From the NCBI GenBank assembly GCA_002010665.1, contig MTON01000026.1, positions 1 through 50,288 of the forward strand: a DNA stretch of 50,288 nt, read 5' to 3'. This document shows positions 36,102 through 45,296 of this stretch, piece by piece. The DNA is from Candidatus Aminicenantes bacterium JdFR-78. GTDB lineage: Bacteria > Acidobacteriota > Aminicenantia > JdFR-78. The notes under the pieces were generated by a model. That model made no database searches, was not told where the DNA came from, and was given only the letters and a program-made list of their open reading frames with translations. The position numbers were made by a program, and so were the translations under genes. Positions within the stretch are counted from its first letter, which is position 1. The number at the start of each line of letters is the position of its first letter.

Positions 36102-37526
36102 ATGAAGAAAATTTTATTAATTTTTATAAGTATTATTTTGATTAATGGTTTTATTCTGTCCCAGACAATGTCTGAGCCCATTAATGTTTCCAATACTCAA
36201 GGAGCATCTAAATGGGGTCAGGTGGCATTTGGTCCAGATGGAATAGTTCATATAGTATGGGAGGAGGATTATCATGATAAGCCAGGCTCAGATATATTTT
36301 ACGTTTCATATGATGGGGAGAAATTTTCAGAACCCTATAACTTAACGAATTCTCCAAGTGTGGAGTGTGAGAGACCTTCTATCTGCACAAGCCCAAAGGG
36401 GCAGATAATTGTGGTGTGGACACAAGGGGATGGAGAAAAAATAGGTTTAAGAGAATATGATCCCCAACAAAAGAAATGGTTACCAATTGAATATATAAGT
36501 AAGAACTTAGGAGGGGAAGAAGCTGCTGTTGCTGCAGATAACGATGGAAATATTTATGTAATATGGTTTTCTGAAGGAAGGACATATAGCAGAGCAAAGA
36601 TTAATGGGAAATGGGAAGATGTCTTTAGAATGTCAACTGTGAGAAGGTCAACGATGGTTTGGATTGCTGCTGGTAAAGATGGAAAAATTTGGGCTATATG
36701 GAGAGAAAAACAGGCAAATGGAGAATACAAAATATATTACAGAAGAAGGACAAAAAATACCGAATGGACCAAATCAAAGGAAATGAATTTTCAAGGAGCA
36801 AGCCAAGCTCGACCTCATATGGATGTTGGTCCAGACAACATACCAGTAGTTGTTTACTGTGATGTGGATGTAGGGCATCAAAGAGAAATATGGATTTGTA
36901 CAATTGATGAAAAAGAAAATCCAAGGGAATTAGTTGTTGGATTAGCATTACAACACTACCCAAGGATTGCAATTGATAACGAGGGAAATAAACACATAGT
37001 ATGGCAAATTGGACCTGGAGACTATGGAAGAGGAATTAAATATATAAATAATATCGGTGGTTCATGGAATGAACCGCAACTGATGCCCTATTCAGGGGGT
37101 TCTCCACGGGTACCAGGAATTGCAGCTGATGATTTTGGAAATGTAGCAATCGTCTGGGAATCCTCTATTCCTGGGAAGGATAAGGAAATATGGTTTAGTT
37201 CTCTTTACCCCGTGACTCCAAAAAAATACCTCCCTCCAGTTAATTTAAATGTTTCAATTTCAATAAACAATTTAAAAACCAGTATTGAAATAACATATAA
37301 TTTGAGCTGGGAACCAAATCCAGAAAATAATGAAGAATATATTAAAGGATATAGAATTTACAAAAAGGAAAATGATGGAAAGTTCAATCTTTTAGTTGAA
37401 GTATCAAAGACTACCCACTCTGCATCTTTTACTTTTACAAATCCTCAAAGTAAAATTCAATTTGGAATTTCAACTGTTTCACTATCCGGTGCTGAGAGTG
37501 AAATAGTAGTTTTTGGCTCAGAATAA
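36102..37526 (+). CDS. Secreted sialidase-fold beta-propeller with C-terminal FnIII-like domain
   Basis: 474 residues. Signal peptide (IFISIILINGFILSQ), then about six propeller blades with repeats such as GPDGIVHIVWEE, SPKGQIIVVWTQ, DNDGNIYVIWFS, NEGNKHIVWQIGPG and DDFGNVAIVWES, and a fibronectin-III-like domain from about 380. Such propellers resemble BNR/sialidase folds, but the catalytic sialidase residues are not evident, so binding or scaffolding is more likely. It is a clear paralogue of the next gene product (shared YYRR..., W/VYxGPGDYGRGI and WESS stretches). Its TAA shares a base with the next ATG. Confidence 0.8.
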   Translation: MKKILLIFISIILINGFILSQTMSEPINVSNTQGASKWGQVAFGPDGIVHIVWEEDYHDKPGSDIFYVSYDGEKFSEPYNLTNSPSVECERPSICTSPKGQIIVVWTQGDGEKIGLREYDPQQKKWLPIEYISKNLGGEEAAVAADNDGNIYVIWFSEGRTYSRAKINGKWEDVFRMSTVRRSTMVWIAAGKDGKIWAIWREKQANGEYKIYYRRRTKNTEWTKSKEMNFQGASQARPHMDVGPDNIPVVVYCDVDVGHQREIWICTIDEKENPRELVVGLALQHYPRIAIDNEGNKHIVWQIGPGDYGRGIKYINNIGGSWNEPQLMPYSGGSPRVPGIAADDFGNVAIVWESSIPGKDKEIWFSSLYPVTPKKYLPPVNLNVSISINNLKTSIEITYNLSWEPNPENNEEYIKGYRIYKKENDGKFNLLVEVSKTTHSASFTFTNPQSKIQFGISTVSLSGAESEIVVFGSE

Positions 37527-39262
37527 TGAAAGCCATTAGACTAATCTTACTTATATTTTTCTCTTTTACATTTCTATTCCCCCAGAATGAAGTTATAAAT
37601 ATTTCAAAATCGCCTCAGTGGGAATCTTTTTATCCTCGAATAGCTGTTGGAGAAAATGAAAATATTCATGTTGTGTGGCTTGAAATATATTCGAGTGAGA
37701 GGGGAGATATTTTCTATGCCTCTTGGGATGCAAATAATCAAAAGTGGAGTGATCCCATTAATTTGAGTAATAGTGGTAAAGCCTATTCTGAAACATATAT
37801 GTCATGTGATATAGATATTGATGATTTCAACAGAGTTTATGTGGTATGGGTTGAAAAAGATGTAATTAAATTAAGAATATTTTCAGATGGAAAATGGGGA
37901 GGAATTTCTCAGATTGCAAGCAATAGCTTGGGAATTGACTGTCCAAGGATTGCTGTGAGCAAGGAAGGAGATATTTTTGTTGTGTGGTATTCGCTAAATG
38001 GTGTTGTGTATTCAAAAGCGCGAGTGGATGGAGTGTGGGAAGAAAGCAGAAGGTTGAGCACTTCTGGAAAAAGGTCAAAATTTCCGGATATTGCAGTGGG
38101 AAATGAGAGTGTATATGCTTGCTGGGTGGAAAAAACAGGTGATATGTATCAGGCTGTATATTCAAATAGAAAAAGAAATCTTAATTCTGGATGGAGTTCA
38201 GTAAAAAAAGTATATTCAAATAATTTATCTCACCAGCATCCAATCGTTGAAATAGACTCAGTTGATCATCCTCATGTGATCTGGACTTCTTACATGGGAG
38301 GACCAAGGGTTGTTCATTATTCTCGCTGGGATGGTTCTAAATTTACAACACCAGAGGAAATTTCATCGGTTAAACTTTTACATTATCCCTCTTTATATGA
38401 AAAAAATGATAATTTGTATGCCTGCTGGCAGGTCGGACCATATGGAAGTGGAATAGCAATCTATTATAACACTCGTCAGAAAGGGGAGTGGGGTGATGAA
38501 AAGGTAGTTCCAGGCTCAGGAGGATCTACATTTTCGGATGTTTCCACAAGTCCGGATGAGAAATATATATATTTTACTTGGGACTCAGGAGGTGAAATTT
38601 ACTATCGGTCTTTAAAGAATGAATATCAGCCAAATATCCCCCCTGTTGCTAAATTCACCTTTTCTCCTAAGACAGGCATTTTTCCTTTAAAAGTGAAATT
38701 TGATGCTTCTGCTTCATATGATCCAGATGGGAAGATAGTCGAGTATAACTGGGATTTTGGTGACAATTCAACAGGTTCGGGAAAAGTTATTTATCACACC
38801 TATGAAACATGGGGTGTTTTTTATATAACACTAACAGTAAAGGATAACGATGGAGACATTGCAAGCAAAACAAAACAAATCAAAGTTCTGCGTTTATTTC
38901 AGCCATTAAATATTAGATGGGAAACATTTAAAGATGAGAGTTTATTTTTAAGAAGATATGTTACTGATATTTACTGGGAGAAGAATCCCGAGAATGATGA
39001 GATAGCAAATATAGTGCTTTATAGGATATATAGGAAAAAGGCTGAAGAGAGCAAAGAATTTTATACATTGATAGGAGAGGTTGATTCCAATACATTCACT
39101 TATCGAGATTATGATGCTGCAGAAGAGGGAGTATATGTTTACACTGTGACATCAGTTGATGATCAAGGTCATGAAAGCCCAATTGATGAAGGACAAAATA
39201 CAGGTGAAATAAAAAGAAATAAGGAGAAATTTTTAAAGAGAAGATTGAATGAGATTAAGTAG
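37526..39262 (+). CDS. Secreted beta-propeller with PKD and FnIII-like domains
   Basis: 578 residues. Signal peptide (LILLIFFSFTFLFPQ), propeller of about 350 residues (VGENENIHVVWLE, SKEGDIFVVWYS, IDSVDHPHVIWTS, YACWQVGPYGSGIAIYY), then a PKD domain (about 372-455: FDASASYDPDGKIVEYNWDF, GDNSTGSG) and an FnIII-like unit (from INI/WETFKDES). It is paralogous to the previous protein, with the PKD domain inserted between propeller and FnIII. A surface or extracellular binding role is likely. No separate Shine-Dalgarno is visible; start overlaps the upstream stop by one base. Confidence 0.8.
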   Translation: MKAIRLILLIFFSFTFLFPQNEVINISKSPQWESFYPRIAVGENENIHVVWLEIYSSERGDIFYASWDANNQKWSDPINLSNSGKAYSETYMSCDIDIDDFNRVYVVWVEKDVIKLRIFSDGKWGGISQIASNSLGIDCPRIAVSKEGDIFVVWYSLNGVVYSKARVDGVWEESRRLSTSGKRSKFPDIAVGNESVYACWVEKTGDMYQAVYSNRKRNLNSGWSSVKKVYSNNLSHQHPIVEIDSVDHPHVIWTSYMGGPRVVHYSRWDGSKFTTPEEISSVKLLHYPSLYEKNDNLYACWQVGPYGSGIAIYYNTRQKGEWGDEKVVPGSGGSTFSDVSTSPDEKYIYFTWDSGGEIYYRSLKNEYQPNIPPVAKFTFSPKTGIFPLKVKFDASASYDPDGKIVEYNWDFGDNSTGSGKVIYHTYETWGVFYITLTVKDNDGDIASKTKQIKVLRLFQPLNIRWETFKDESLFLRRYVTDIYWEKNPENDEIANIVLYRIYRKKAEESKEFYTLIGEVDSNTFTYRDYDAAEEGVYVYTVTSVDDQGHESPIDEGQNTGEIKRNKEKFLKRRLNEIK

Positions 39263-41258
39263 AATAATTTTTATTGTATTAATTTTATTAATTTTAGAGA
39301 TAAATGTTTTTTGTCTTATTTTCGAAGGGCAAATTCCATCAGCATTTTTCAATTATAAAGGGGAGCTGAATTATATTTACAAGAGCAGTAATGGTAAAAT
39401 CCTTTTGGAAAATGCAGTTACCAAGGAAATTTTCGTTTTACCATTAAATGAAAATGTTTTTTCTCCATTAGTGAAAAAAGATAGAAATGGAAATCTTTGG
39501 TTGGTCTGGGAAGAGTGGAGTAAAAATCATAGTAAGATCTTCATAGGCAGGTTAAAGGAGGATGGGACTATTTCCATTTGTAATACAATTAATGAAAAGG
39601 GATTTAATTATTCTCCTGATTTATTTTTTGATGAAAATAATATTCCATGGCTTACATGGGTGAATTGGAGCAACTCACATTTCAGATCATTCATTAGTAA
39701 TACATCTTCTGGTAAAAAATGGATAGTGAATTCTATTCCTTTTATTTCAATTTCTTCTTCTAAAATAATAGTCAGTAACAATCAGATTTTAGTTTTTTGG
39801 AGTGGAAGCTATTCTGGGCCGGAAAATATATATTTTAAGAAATTAGGTTTTAACGATTACCATTATTTTAATTATTTTAATACCATTGATGATATTAATC
39901 TCTATCCAAATCTGAATCCTCAGGTTGCAATTGACAAGGATGGGTTAATATGGATGGTCTGGTCAGGCTATGATGGGCATGATTATGAAATATATTGTTC
40001 AATACAATATGGTGATAGAGTTTTAAGGAAAATCAAGATTACTGATAATTCTGAGAATGATGTTTCACCTTCACTTCTTATATTAGAAAACAGAACTCCT
40101 GTAATAAGTTGGTGTAAAACGAGTAAATGGGGAAGTGACATTTATGTCAAGTTTTTTGAAGGCGACAATTGGAGTGAGGAAATACGAATTTCATTTGGAG
40201 GCAATAATTATTTTCCTCAAATAATTTGTCATGCAGGGAAAATAGCACTGATTTGGAACTCATTAAATGAAATAAAGACAAAAGTTTTTTATTTGGATAA
40301 TCTAAAAATTTTTAATAATTTATCAACCCATTATAGAACACAGTTTATTTATAATCCTCTCCTTCAGGAAAATATATATATTGGTTTTGGGAATAGCATA
40401 ACTTATGGATATATTAATCATGAACCCTTTCCTGAGAAGGGGTACATACCTCGATTAAAGAATATGCTTAATATAAGCTTTGGAGAAACAGAGGTTCTAA
40501 ACGAGGGTTACCCGGGAGAATTGACCGAAAATGGTTTGAGTAGAATCGATGGCGTTATAGAAAATGATTCTGCTAGATATTTATTATTAATGGAAGGAAC
40601 AAATGATGTAATTTTCAATCAAATTTCAATGGACACAAGTGCTTTTAATTTAAGAGAGATGGTAAAAAAGTGTATAGAATATGGTGTATTTCCATCTATT
40701 GCAACCATTTTACCTCGGAACGACTGGGCTTGGTATTTCGATTTTTTCCGTAAAAGAATTTTTTATTTAAATGATAAAATAAGAGAAATTGCAAATGAAT
40801 TTTCCATTCCATTAACAGATCAATTTAATGCATTCTTTAATTACCCAAAAGAAAAAGGAGGTTGGAAGTCTCTATTAAGTGAGGATGGGAAACATCCGAA
40901 TGAAAAAGGATATCAGGTTATGGCTGAAGAATGGTTTAAAGAGATAAAGAAATTTCCTTTCCCTCCTATAAATTTCAATGTAAAAAGAGTTATAAATGAA
41001 ATACTCTTTTACAAAGAAGAGATAAATCGTCTTGAGTGGAATGATAGTCCAAAGATTAATATGGATTACTTAGAAGGCTATAAAATATACAGAAAAAGGA
41101 AAGGAGAAGAAAACTACAATTTAATAGCCATTGTTCGTAAGAGAAATGAATACTTAGACAAGGATATAAATCCAAATGAAAAATATAGCTATTTGATATC
41201 AACTCTAAGGAATGATGGAGTTGAGGGACCATGTGTAGGTCCCGTAAAAGATTATTAG
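39249..41258 (+). CDS. Secreted propeller / SGNH-GDSL hydrolase / FnIII-like protein
   Basis: 669 residues. Signal peptide (RIIFIVLILLILEINVFC), a propeller of about 340 residues (NGNLWLVWEEWS, IDKDGLIWMVWSGYDGHDYEI, KIALIWNS), then an SGNH/GDSL esterase domain: Ser383 in IGFGNSITYGY, GTNDV near 452, and Asp546-His549 in EDGKHPNEKGY. The C-terminus is FnIII-like (LEGYKIYRKRKGEENY). The esterase may deacylate a polysaccharide or lipid. Overlaps the upstream gene by 14 bp. Third member of the propeller series and the only one with an evident enzyme domain. Confidence 0.82.
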   Translation: MRLSRIIFIVLILLILEINVFCLIFEGQIPSAFFNYKGELNYIYKSSNGKILLENAVTKEIFVLPLNENVFSPLVKKDRNGNLWLVWEEWSKNHSKIFIGRLKEDGTISICNTINEKGFNYSPDLFFDENNIPWLTWVNWSNSHFRSFISNTSSGKKWIVNSIPFISISSSKIIVSNNQILVFWSGSYSGPENIYFKKLGFNDYHYFNYFNTIDDINLYPNLNPQVAIDKDGLIWMVWSGYDGHDYEIYCSIQYGDRVLRKIKITDNSENDVSPSLLILENRTPVISWCKTSKWGSDIYVKFFEGDNWSEEIRISFGGNNYFPQIICHAGKIALIWNSLNEIKTKVFYLDNLKIFNNLSTHYRTQFIYNPLLQENIYIGFGNSITYGYINHEPFPEKGYIPRLKNMLNISFGETEVLNEGYPGELTENGLSRIDGVIENDSARYLLLMEGTNDVIFNQISMDTSAFNLREMVKKCIEYGVFPSIATILPRNDWAWYFDFFRKRIFYLNDKIREIANEFSIPLTDQFNAFFNYPKEKGGWKSLLSEDGKHPNEKGYQVMAEEWFKEIKKFPFPPINFNVKRVINEILFYKEEINRLEWNDSPKINMDYLEGYKIYRKRKGEENYNLIAIVRKRNEYLDKDINPNEKYSYLISTLRNDGVEGPCVGPVKDY

Positions 41259-41270
41259 AAGGAGGTAGCC

Positions 41271-42458
41271 TTGAGAAATTTAGTTAAAACATCAAGATTC
41301 TTGATTGTTTTCATTTTTTTATTTGGATGTATTTTCCTCTATGGAGAGGAACCGCTTAATACTTTGAAAAACATAAGTTGCCAAATAGTAAATGGGAAAA
41401 TTGAAGTTATTGTAGAACTGGAAGGGAAATTTGAGTATGATGTATTTGAACTGTATGTTCCTCCTCGCTTAGTAATAGACATCTGGAAAATTCAGAATAT
41501 TGCGGTCAAGCCTGAAATTAAAGTAGCTGAGACTGGTGTTTTAAAAATAAGGGTAGGAGAGTATCAGCCAGAAGTTGCTCGTGTGGTTTTTGATTTACAA
41601 GAGCCTATCCCTTCATATAATGTTGAAAGAATAAAGAATGGAATTAAAGTCACATTTTTACTCAGAAAAATCCCAAAAAAGGTAAAAGAAATAAAGCCTG
41701 TTGAAGTTAAGAAAGTAGAATTACCTCCAAAAAAAATCGAGAAGAAAAAAGTTGTAAGAGAAATCCCGAAGAGAAAGATTGAAAGAAATTATTTTATTCA
41801 AATAAGAGGTGGTTTAAGTTTATTTTTAAAACCTGAGTTAACCAGCAGAAAAGATTTCGTGATTTACGGAGAAGATGGATTTATAAATGAAAATTATAAA
41901 TTTAAAACAAGTTTAATATTGTTTGATGTGAGTGGAGGCACATATTTTAATCTATTCCAGAAAACAATTAAAACAGGACTTGGATTTACATTATGGTCAA
42001 TTGGAAACGATGCAAGTTTTATTCTCTCAATTCCCCATCCTTTTATTTCAGATTCTCCTAGAGAAGTAAATTTTGACGATAAATTTAAAAATAATTTCTA
42101 TAATTTTTATGTTTATGGATTATATCCGATTTTTGAGAGAGATAATTTTAAAATTTGGACAGGATTAATTTTAGGATATGCAAATGGCAAAATGACCACG
42201 CTCGAGGATCTATCTTTTGAGGAAAAAGCTCCATTTACAAGTTCAGATATAACTATTACTTCAAAATCTTATGTTGAGGATAAAATATCAAATCTATGGG
42301 GCGGGTTTAAGGTAAATTTTGAATATCTTATTAATAAGAATTTCTCATTAATAATGGATACAAGATTAATTTACATGAATCCAAAAGTCACCAATTTGGG
42401 GAAGAGAGCTAATTACCTTCAGTGGCAGACGCATATTGGAATTCAATATAGTTTCTAA
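41271..42458 (+). CDS. AMIN-domain outer-membrane beta-barrel protein
   Basis: 395 residues, TTG start set by GAAGGAGG at a good distance. Signal-like start (FLIVFIFLFGCIFLYG), then an AMIN domain (about 40-130: VELEGKFEYDVFELYVPPRLVIDI, VLKIRVGEYQPEVARVVFDL), which binds peptidoglycan or glycans in secretins and amidases. A Lys/Pro-rich linker (about 132-170) leads to a beta-barrel-like region ending in HIGIQYSF with terminal Phe. It probably spans the periplasm, linking cell wall and outer membrane. Its last 50 bp overlap the end of the convergent glycosyltransferase gene. Confidence 0.8.
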   Translation: MRNLVKTSRFLIVFIFLFGCIFLYGEEPLNTLKNISCQIVNGKIEVIVELEGKFEYDVFELYVPPRLVIDIWKIQNIAVKPEIKVAETGVLKIRVGEYQPEVARVVFDLQEPIPSYNVERIKNGIKVTFLLRKIPKKVKEIKPVEVKKVELPPKKIEKKKVVREIPKRKIERNYFIQIRGGLSLFLKPELTSRKDFVIYGEDGFINENYKFKTSLILFDVSGGTYFNLFQKTIKTGLGFTLWSIGNDASFILSIPHPFISDSPREVNFDDKFKNNFYNFYVYGLYPIFERDNFKIWTGLILGYANGKMTTLEDLSFEEKAPFTSSDITITSKSYVEDKISNLWGGFKVNFEYLINKNFSLIMDTRLIYMNPKVTNLGKRANYLQWQTHIGIQYSF

Positions 42459-44820
42459 GATTTTTTAAAGGGAAGATAAAAGAATATTCCTCTGGCCCTC
42501 CACTCTGGTGGGGGAAATTTTTATCAAAATAATAATCATATCCGAGAGAGAGAATAAATTCTTCAGGAAGGAATGAAATTCTAAAAGACTTATTAATTGG
42601 GGCCTTTCGCTTAGATTCATAGGAGCCTATTTTCCCTTTAAAAACAATGAATTTTGAAATTTCTTTACCATCCAGAGTTTTTAGTTTAATCCATGGATTT
42701 AATACATAATCATTGCCAAGGGTTAGTTCCCCTCCATATATTCTGGTGATTAATTTAACTTTATTTCCAATTCGGATAATCTTTACAAATTGAAAATAGT
42801 CTTCTCCTCTTTTATTTGGAAATTTAAAATATAAATAAATTATTTTGAATTTCTTACTGGTATGAATTGATTTATCTATTTTTTCAATCAAAAGATACTC
42901 TTTTTCCAATTTTCCTTCTGGTTTGATAAGTAATGAAGGAGGAGAAAAATAATACTCATATCCAATTTTTATTTTTCCATTCATAAAAAGATTTCTGGTA
43001 TTGAATGAGTGAGAGAATAATAGATTTGATTTTATTTTATCTTTATATATTATGATTTTCTCTATTTCTTCTCCGTTTTCATCTAAAATCTTTATATAGA
43101 AATTTCTAACTTTTTCGTCCCTATTTATTAACTCTCCTATAAAACTTTCTGTTTTAATTTTCCATTCATTAGGAGAGGTTTTTCTAAAAATAATGGATTG
43201 AGAATATAGTTTGAAATTACCTGGGAAATGAAAATCAGGATATTTACTAAGTCTGTAAATTTTTATGGTTGGATTATGCAAATCTAATAAATAATCATCC
43301 CACTTTGGCTTAAAAGTTTTTATCAATAATGCATTTTTCTCTAAGGATTTATAAAACTTTGCATGGCGAGGAAATTCATCTGGTGCTTCTAGAAACCTTT
43401 TATACATTATGTCACTTACAATTATATATTCCACCTTTCTTCTGTGTAGCCATTCAAGGCTTACCTGAGAGAGACTGTGTCTATAAATTACTTTGTAATC
43501 TTCTCGAGATATGGGGGGACAGTACATTTCCAAAGCAATTTTCTTTCCTTTTGGAATGAATTTTTCTATCCATTCTTTAGCAACAGTTCGAGTATCTTTT
43601 TTAATTAGGCCGTAATTAAATTTATAAATTTTAACAATATCTGGAGAAATTAAAATCAGAAAAACAATTCCTAAGAAGAATGTTTCTTTTTTTCTCAAAA
43701 ATTTTAATTTAGTCTTCAATTTTTTAAATATAAAATCAAAAGCAAAAGCTGTAATAATAGCAAAAAAGGGTGCTGCTGGCAGGAAATATCTTACAGCGTA
43801 GGTTTTCCAATTACCAATTGTAAAAAATAAAAATAAAGGAAGTGAAAATAAAATAATTTCTTTTCTTTTTAAACGAATGATACCAAGTAAAATCCCTAAA
43901 AAGGCAAAATACTGTGATAAAATTCCTATGTTTCTTTTAAAACCATATTTTAGATAGAATATTAATGCTGATTGAGATGTAGATGTCCCATAATGACCAG
44001 CTTCATAGAGGTGTCTTGCCTGCCAATTAAAATCTCTCCAAAAGGTTGAAAAATCAAAAAATGCATAAGGAGTTCCTATAAAAAAACCGATCAGGAAAAA
44101 AAGAACAAAAAGAATTAATTTAAAATTAATAAATATTTTTATCAAGGATTCTCTTCTTTCTAAACTTGAAAACAGGTGAGCAAAAAATAAAGGGATAAAT
44201 AAAAGATGCCCACCATATTTTGTTGCCATTGCCAAACCAGCAAATAATCCCGCAAGCAAATAATATTTCAAATTTCCTTTTGAGTATATAAGCCAAATAA
44301 AATAAAAAGAAAGAACTAAAAAGAAAATCATTGGGACCACAGGCACCATACTATGGGATAATCTGTTATGTGTTAATGAGAAGATTAAAAATATGGAAGC
44401 AAATAAGCCAACTCTTTGATTGAATATTTTTTTGCCGATTAAATAAATTAATATTATTGTCCCAATACTAAATAAAGCGACTAAGAATCTTCCAGCAAGC
44501 ATGGGAATTGTGGGATTCATTTCAAACCAGTCTTTAAATTTAATTCCTTGAGGAATTCTTCCAATAATTTTTCCAAAAAAGAAAAGAATTTTCCAGGAGA
44601 TGAAAATTAAATATGTATGAAGTGAGGGGACATGAAAAAAATGAGGGTTAAGATCTCCACTAAAATATCCAATTGCAATTTTGGCAAATCTATTTTCGTC
44701 AACATGGTATAAATGTGGTAATCCCCATTTCAATCCACTAATTCTTACAATTACTGTGAGCAGAACCAGAAAAGGCAAAATTATTTTTTCTGAAAGATGA
44801 TTATTGAAATTTTTTACCAT
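42409..44820 (-). CDS. GT39/ArnT-like membrane glycosyltransferase with large C-terminal domain
   Basis: 803 residues. The first 400 or so carry about 12 hydrophobic helices and the GT-C signature (GLPHLYHVDENRFAKIAIGYF, acidic pair in the first loop), as in PMT/ArnT enzymes that move a sugar from a lipid donor to a protein or lipid A in the periplasm. From about residue 430 the chain is soluble: a short mixed domain, then about 330 residues that look beta-rich. That tail is unusually long for the family and I do not recognise it. The gene is alone on its strand with its own promoter, and its 3' end overlaps the AMIN gene. Confidence 0.85.
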   Translation of the reverse strand: MVKNFNNHLSEKIILPFLVLLTVIVRISGLKWGLPHLYHVDENRFAKIAIGYFSGDLNPHFFHVPSLHTYLIFISWKILFFFGKIIGRIPQGIKFKDWFEMNPTIPMLAGRFLVALFSIGTIILIYLIGKKIFNQRVGLFASIFLIFSLTHNRLSHSMVPVVPMIFFLVLSFYFIWLIYSKGNLKYYLLAGLFAGLAMATKYGGHLLFIPLFFAHLFSSLERRESLIKIFINFKLILFVLFFLIGFFIGTPYAFFDFSTFWRDFNWQARHLYEAGHYGTSTSQSALIFYLKYGFKRNIGILSQYFAFLGILLGIIRLKRKEIILFSLPLFLFFTIGNWKTYAVRYFLPAAPFFAIITAFAFDFIFKKLKTKLKFLRKKETFFLGIVFLILISPDIVKIYKFNYGLIKKDTRTVAKEWIEKFIPKGKKIALEMYCPPISREDYKVIYRHSLSQVSLEWLHRRKVEYIIVSDIMYKRFLEAPDEFPRHAKFYKSLEKNALLIKTFKPKWDDYLLDLHNPTIKIYRLSKYPDFHFPGNFKLYSQSIIFRKTSPNEWKIKTESFIGELINRDEKVRNFYIKILDENGEEIEKIIIYKDKIKSNLLFSHSFNTRNLFMNGKIKIGYEYYFSPPSLLIKPEGKLEKEYLLIEKIDKSIHTSKKFKIIYLYFKFPNKRGEDYFQFVKIIRIGNKVKLITRIYGGELTLGNDYVLNPWIKLKTLDGKEISKFIVFKGKIGSYESKRKAPINKSFRISFLPEEFILSLGYDYYFDKNFPHQSGGPEEYSFIFPLKNLRNYIEFQYASATEGN

Positions 44821-44828
44821 GATTTTAA

Positions 44829-44857
44829 TATATACATTTGTTAGGATAAAGTGTCAA
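44829..44857 (-). promoter_or_regulatory. Leaderless-type promoter of the glycosyltransferase gene
   Basis: On the minus strand: TTGACA (44857-44852), 17-base spacer, TATATA (44834-44829), then 8 bases to the ATG at 44820. The start site should coincide with the start codon, and no Shine-Dalgarno is possible. It is the cleanest example of this arrangement here. Confidence 0.7.
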
Positions 44858-44887
44858 TTTTCATTGAATTTCTGTTAAAATAACTAC

Positions 44888-45292
44888 GTGGTGAAGCCAT
44901 TAAGAATATGGGATATAGGACATTCAAATAGAAATCTGGATGAATTCTTAAATTTATTGAAAAAAAATAATATTGAACTTCTAATAGATATTAGAAGATT
45001 TCCTTCATCTCAGAAATTTCCTCATTTTAATAAGGACAATTTAAAAATTAAACTCGAGAAATTCAAAATTCGTTATTTATGGCTTGGAGAACAGCTTGGA
45101 GGATTTAGAAAGGGAGGATATGAGAAGTGGTTAGAATCGAATGAGTTTAAAGAAGGTCTTAATACCTTGAAAGAGAACGCCCGAAAGGTAAGAACAGCAA
45201 TAATGTGTGCAGAAGGATACTTTATGCGATGTCACAGGCGATATATTATATTTCTACTTGAAAAAGAAGGGTGGGAAATAATTCATATTTGA
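44888..45292 (+). CDS. DUF488 family protein
   Basis: 134 residues matching DUF488: N-terminal IWDIGHSNRNLDEFLNLL, LLIDIRRFPSSQKFPHFN, YLWLGEQLGG and the C-terminal MCAEGYFMRCHRRYI with its conserved Cys/His/Arg. The biochemical role of this family is not well defined. GTG start at 44888 (a second in-frame GTG follows at 44891) with no Shine-Dalgarno; a -10-like TAAAAT (44876-44881) lies 6 bases before it, so it too may be leaderless. It is divergent from the glycosyltransferase gene and convergent with the cytochrome gene (4 bp gap). Confidence 0.85.
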   Translation: MVKPLRIWDIGHSNRNLDEFLNLLKKNNIELLIDIRRFPSSQKFPHFNKDNLKIKLEKFKIRYLWLGEQLGGFRKGGYEKWLESNEFKEGLNTLKENARKVRTAIMCAEGYFMRCHRRYIIFLLEKEGWEIIHI

Positions 45293-45296
45293 ATTA

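Noticed and set aside
36102-39262. True sialidases
   Set aside because: The propeller repeats look like BNR/sialidase blades, but the Arg triad and other catalytic residues of sialidases could not be located.
41271-41340. Lipoprotein signal (LFGC) in the AMIN-domain protein
   Set aside because: The -2 residue Phe does not fit the usual lipobox and the protein ends as an outer-membrane barrel, so an ordinary signal peptide is more likely.
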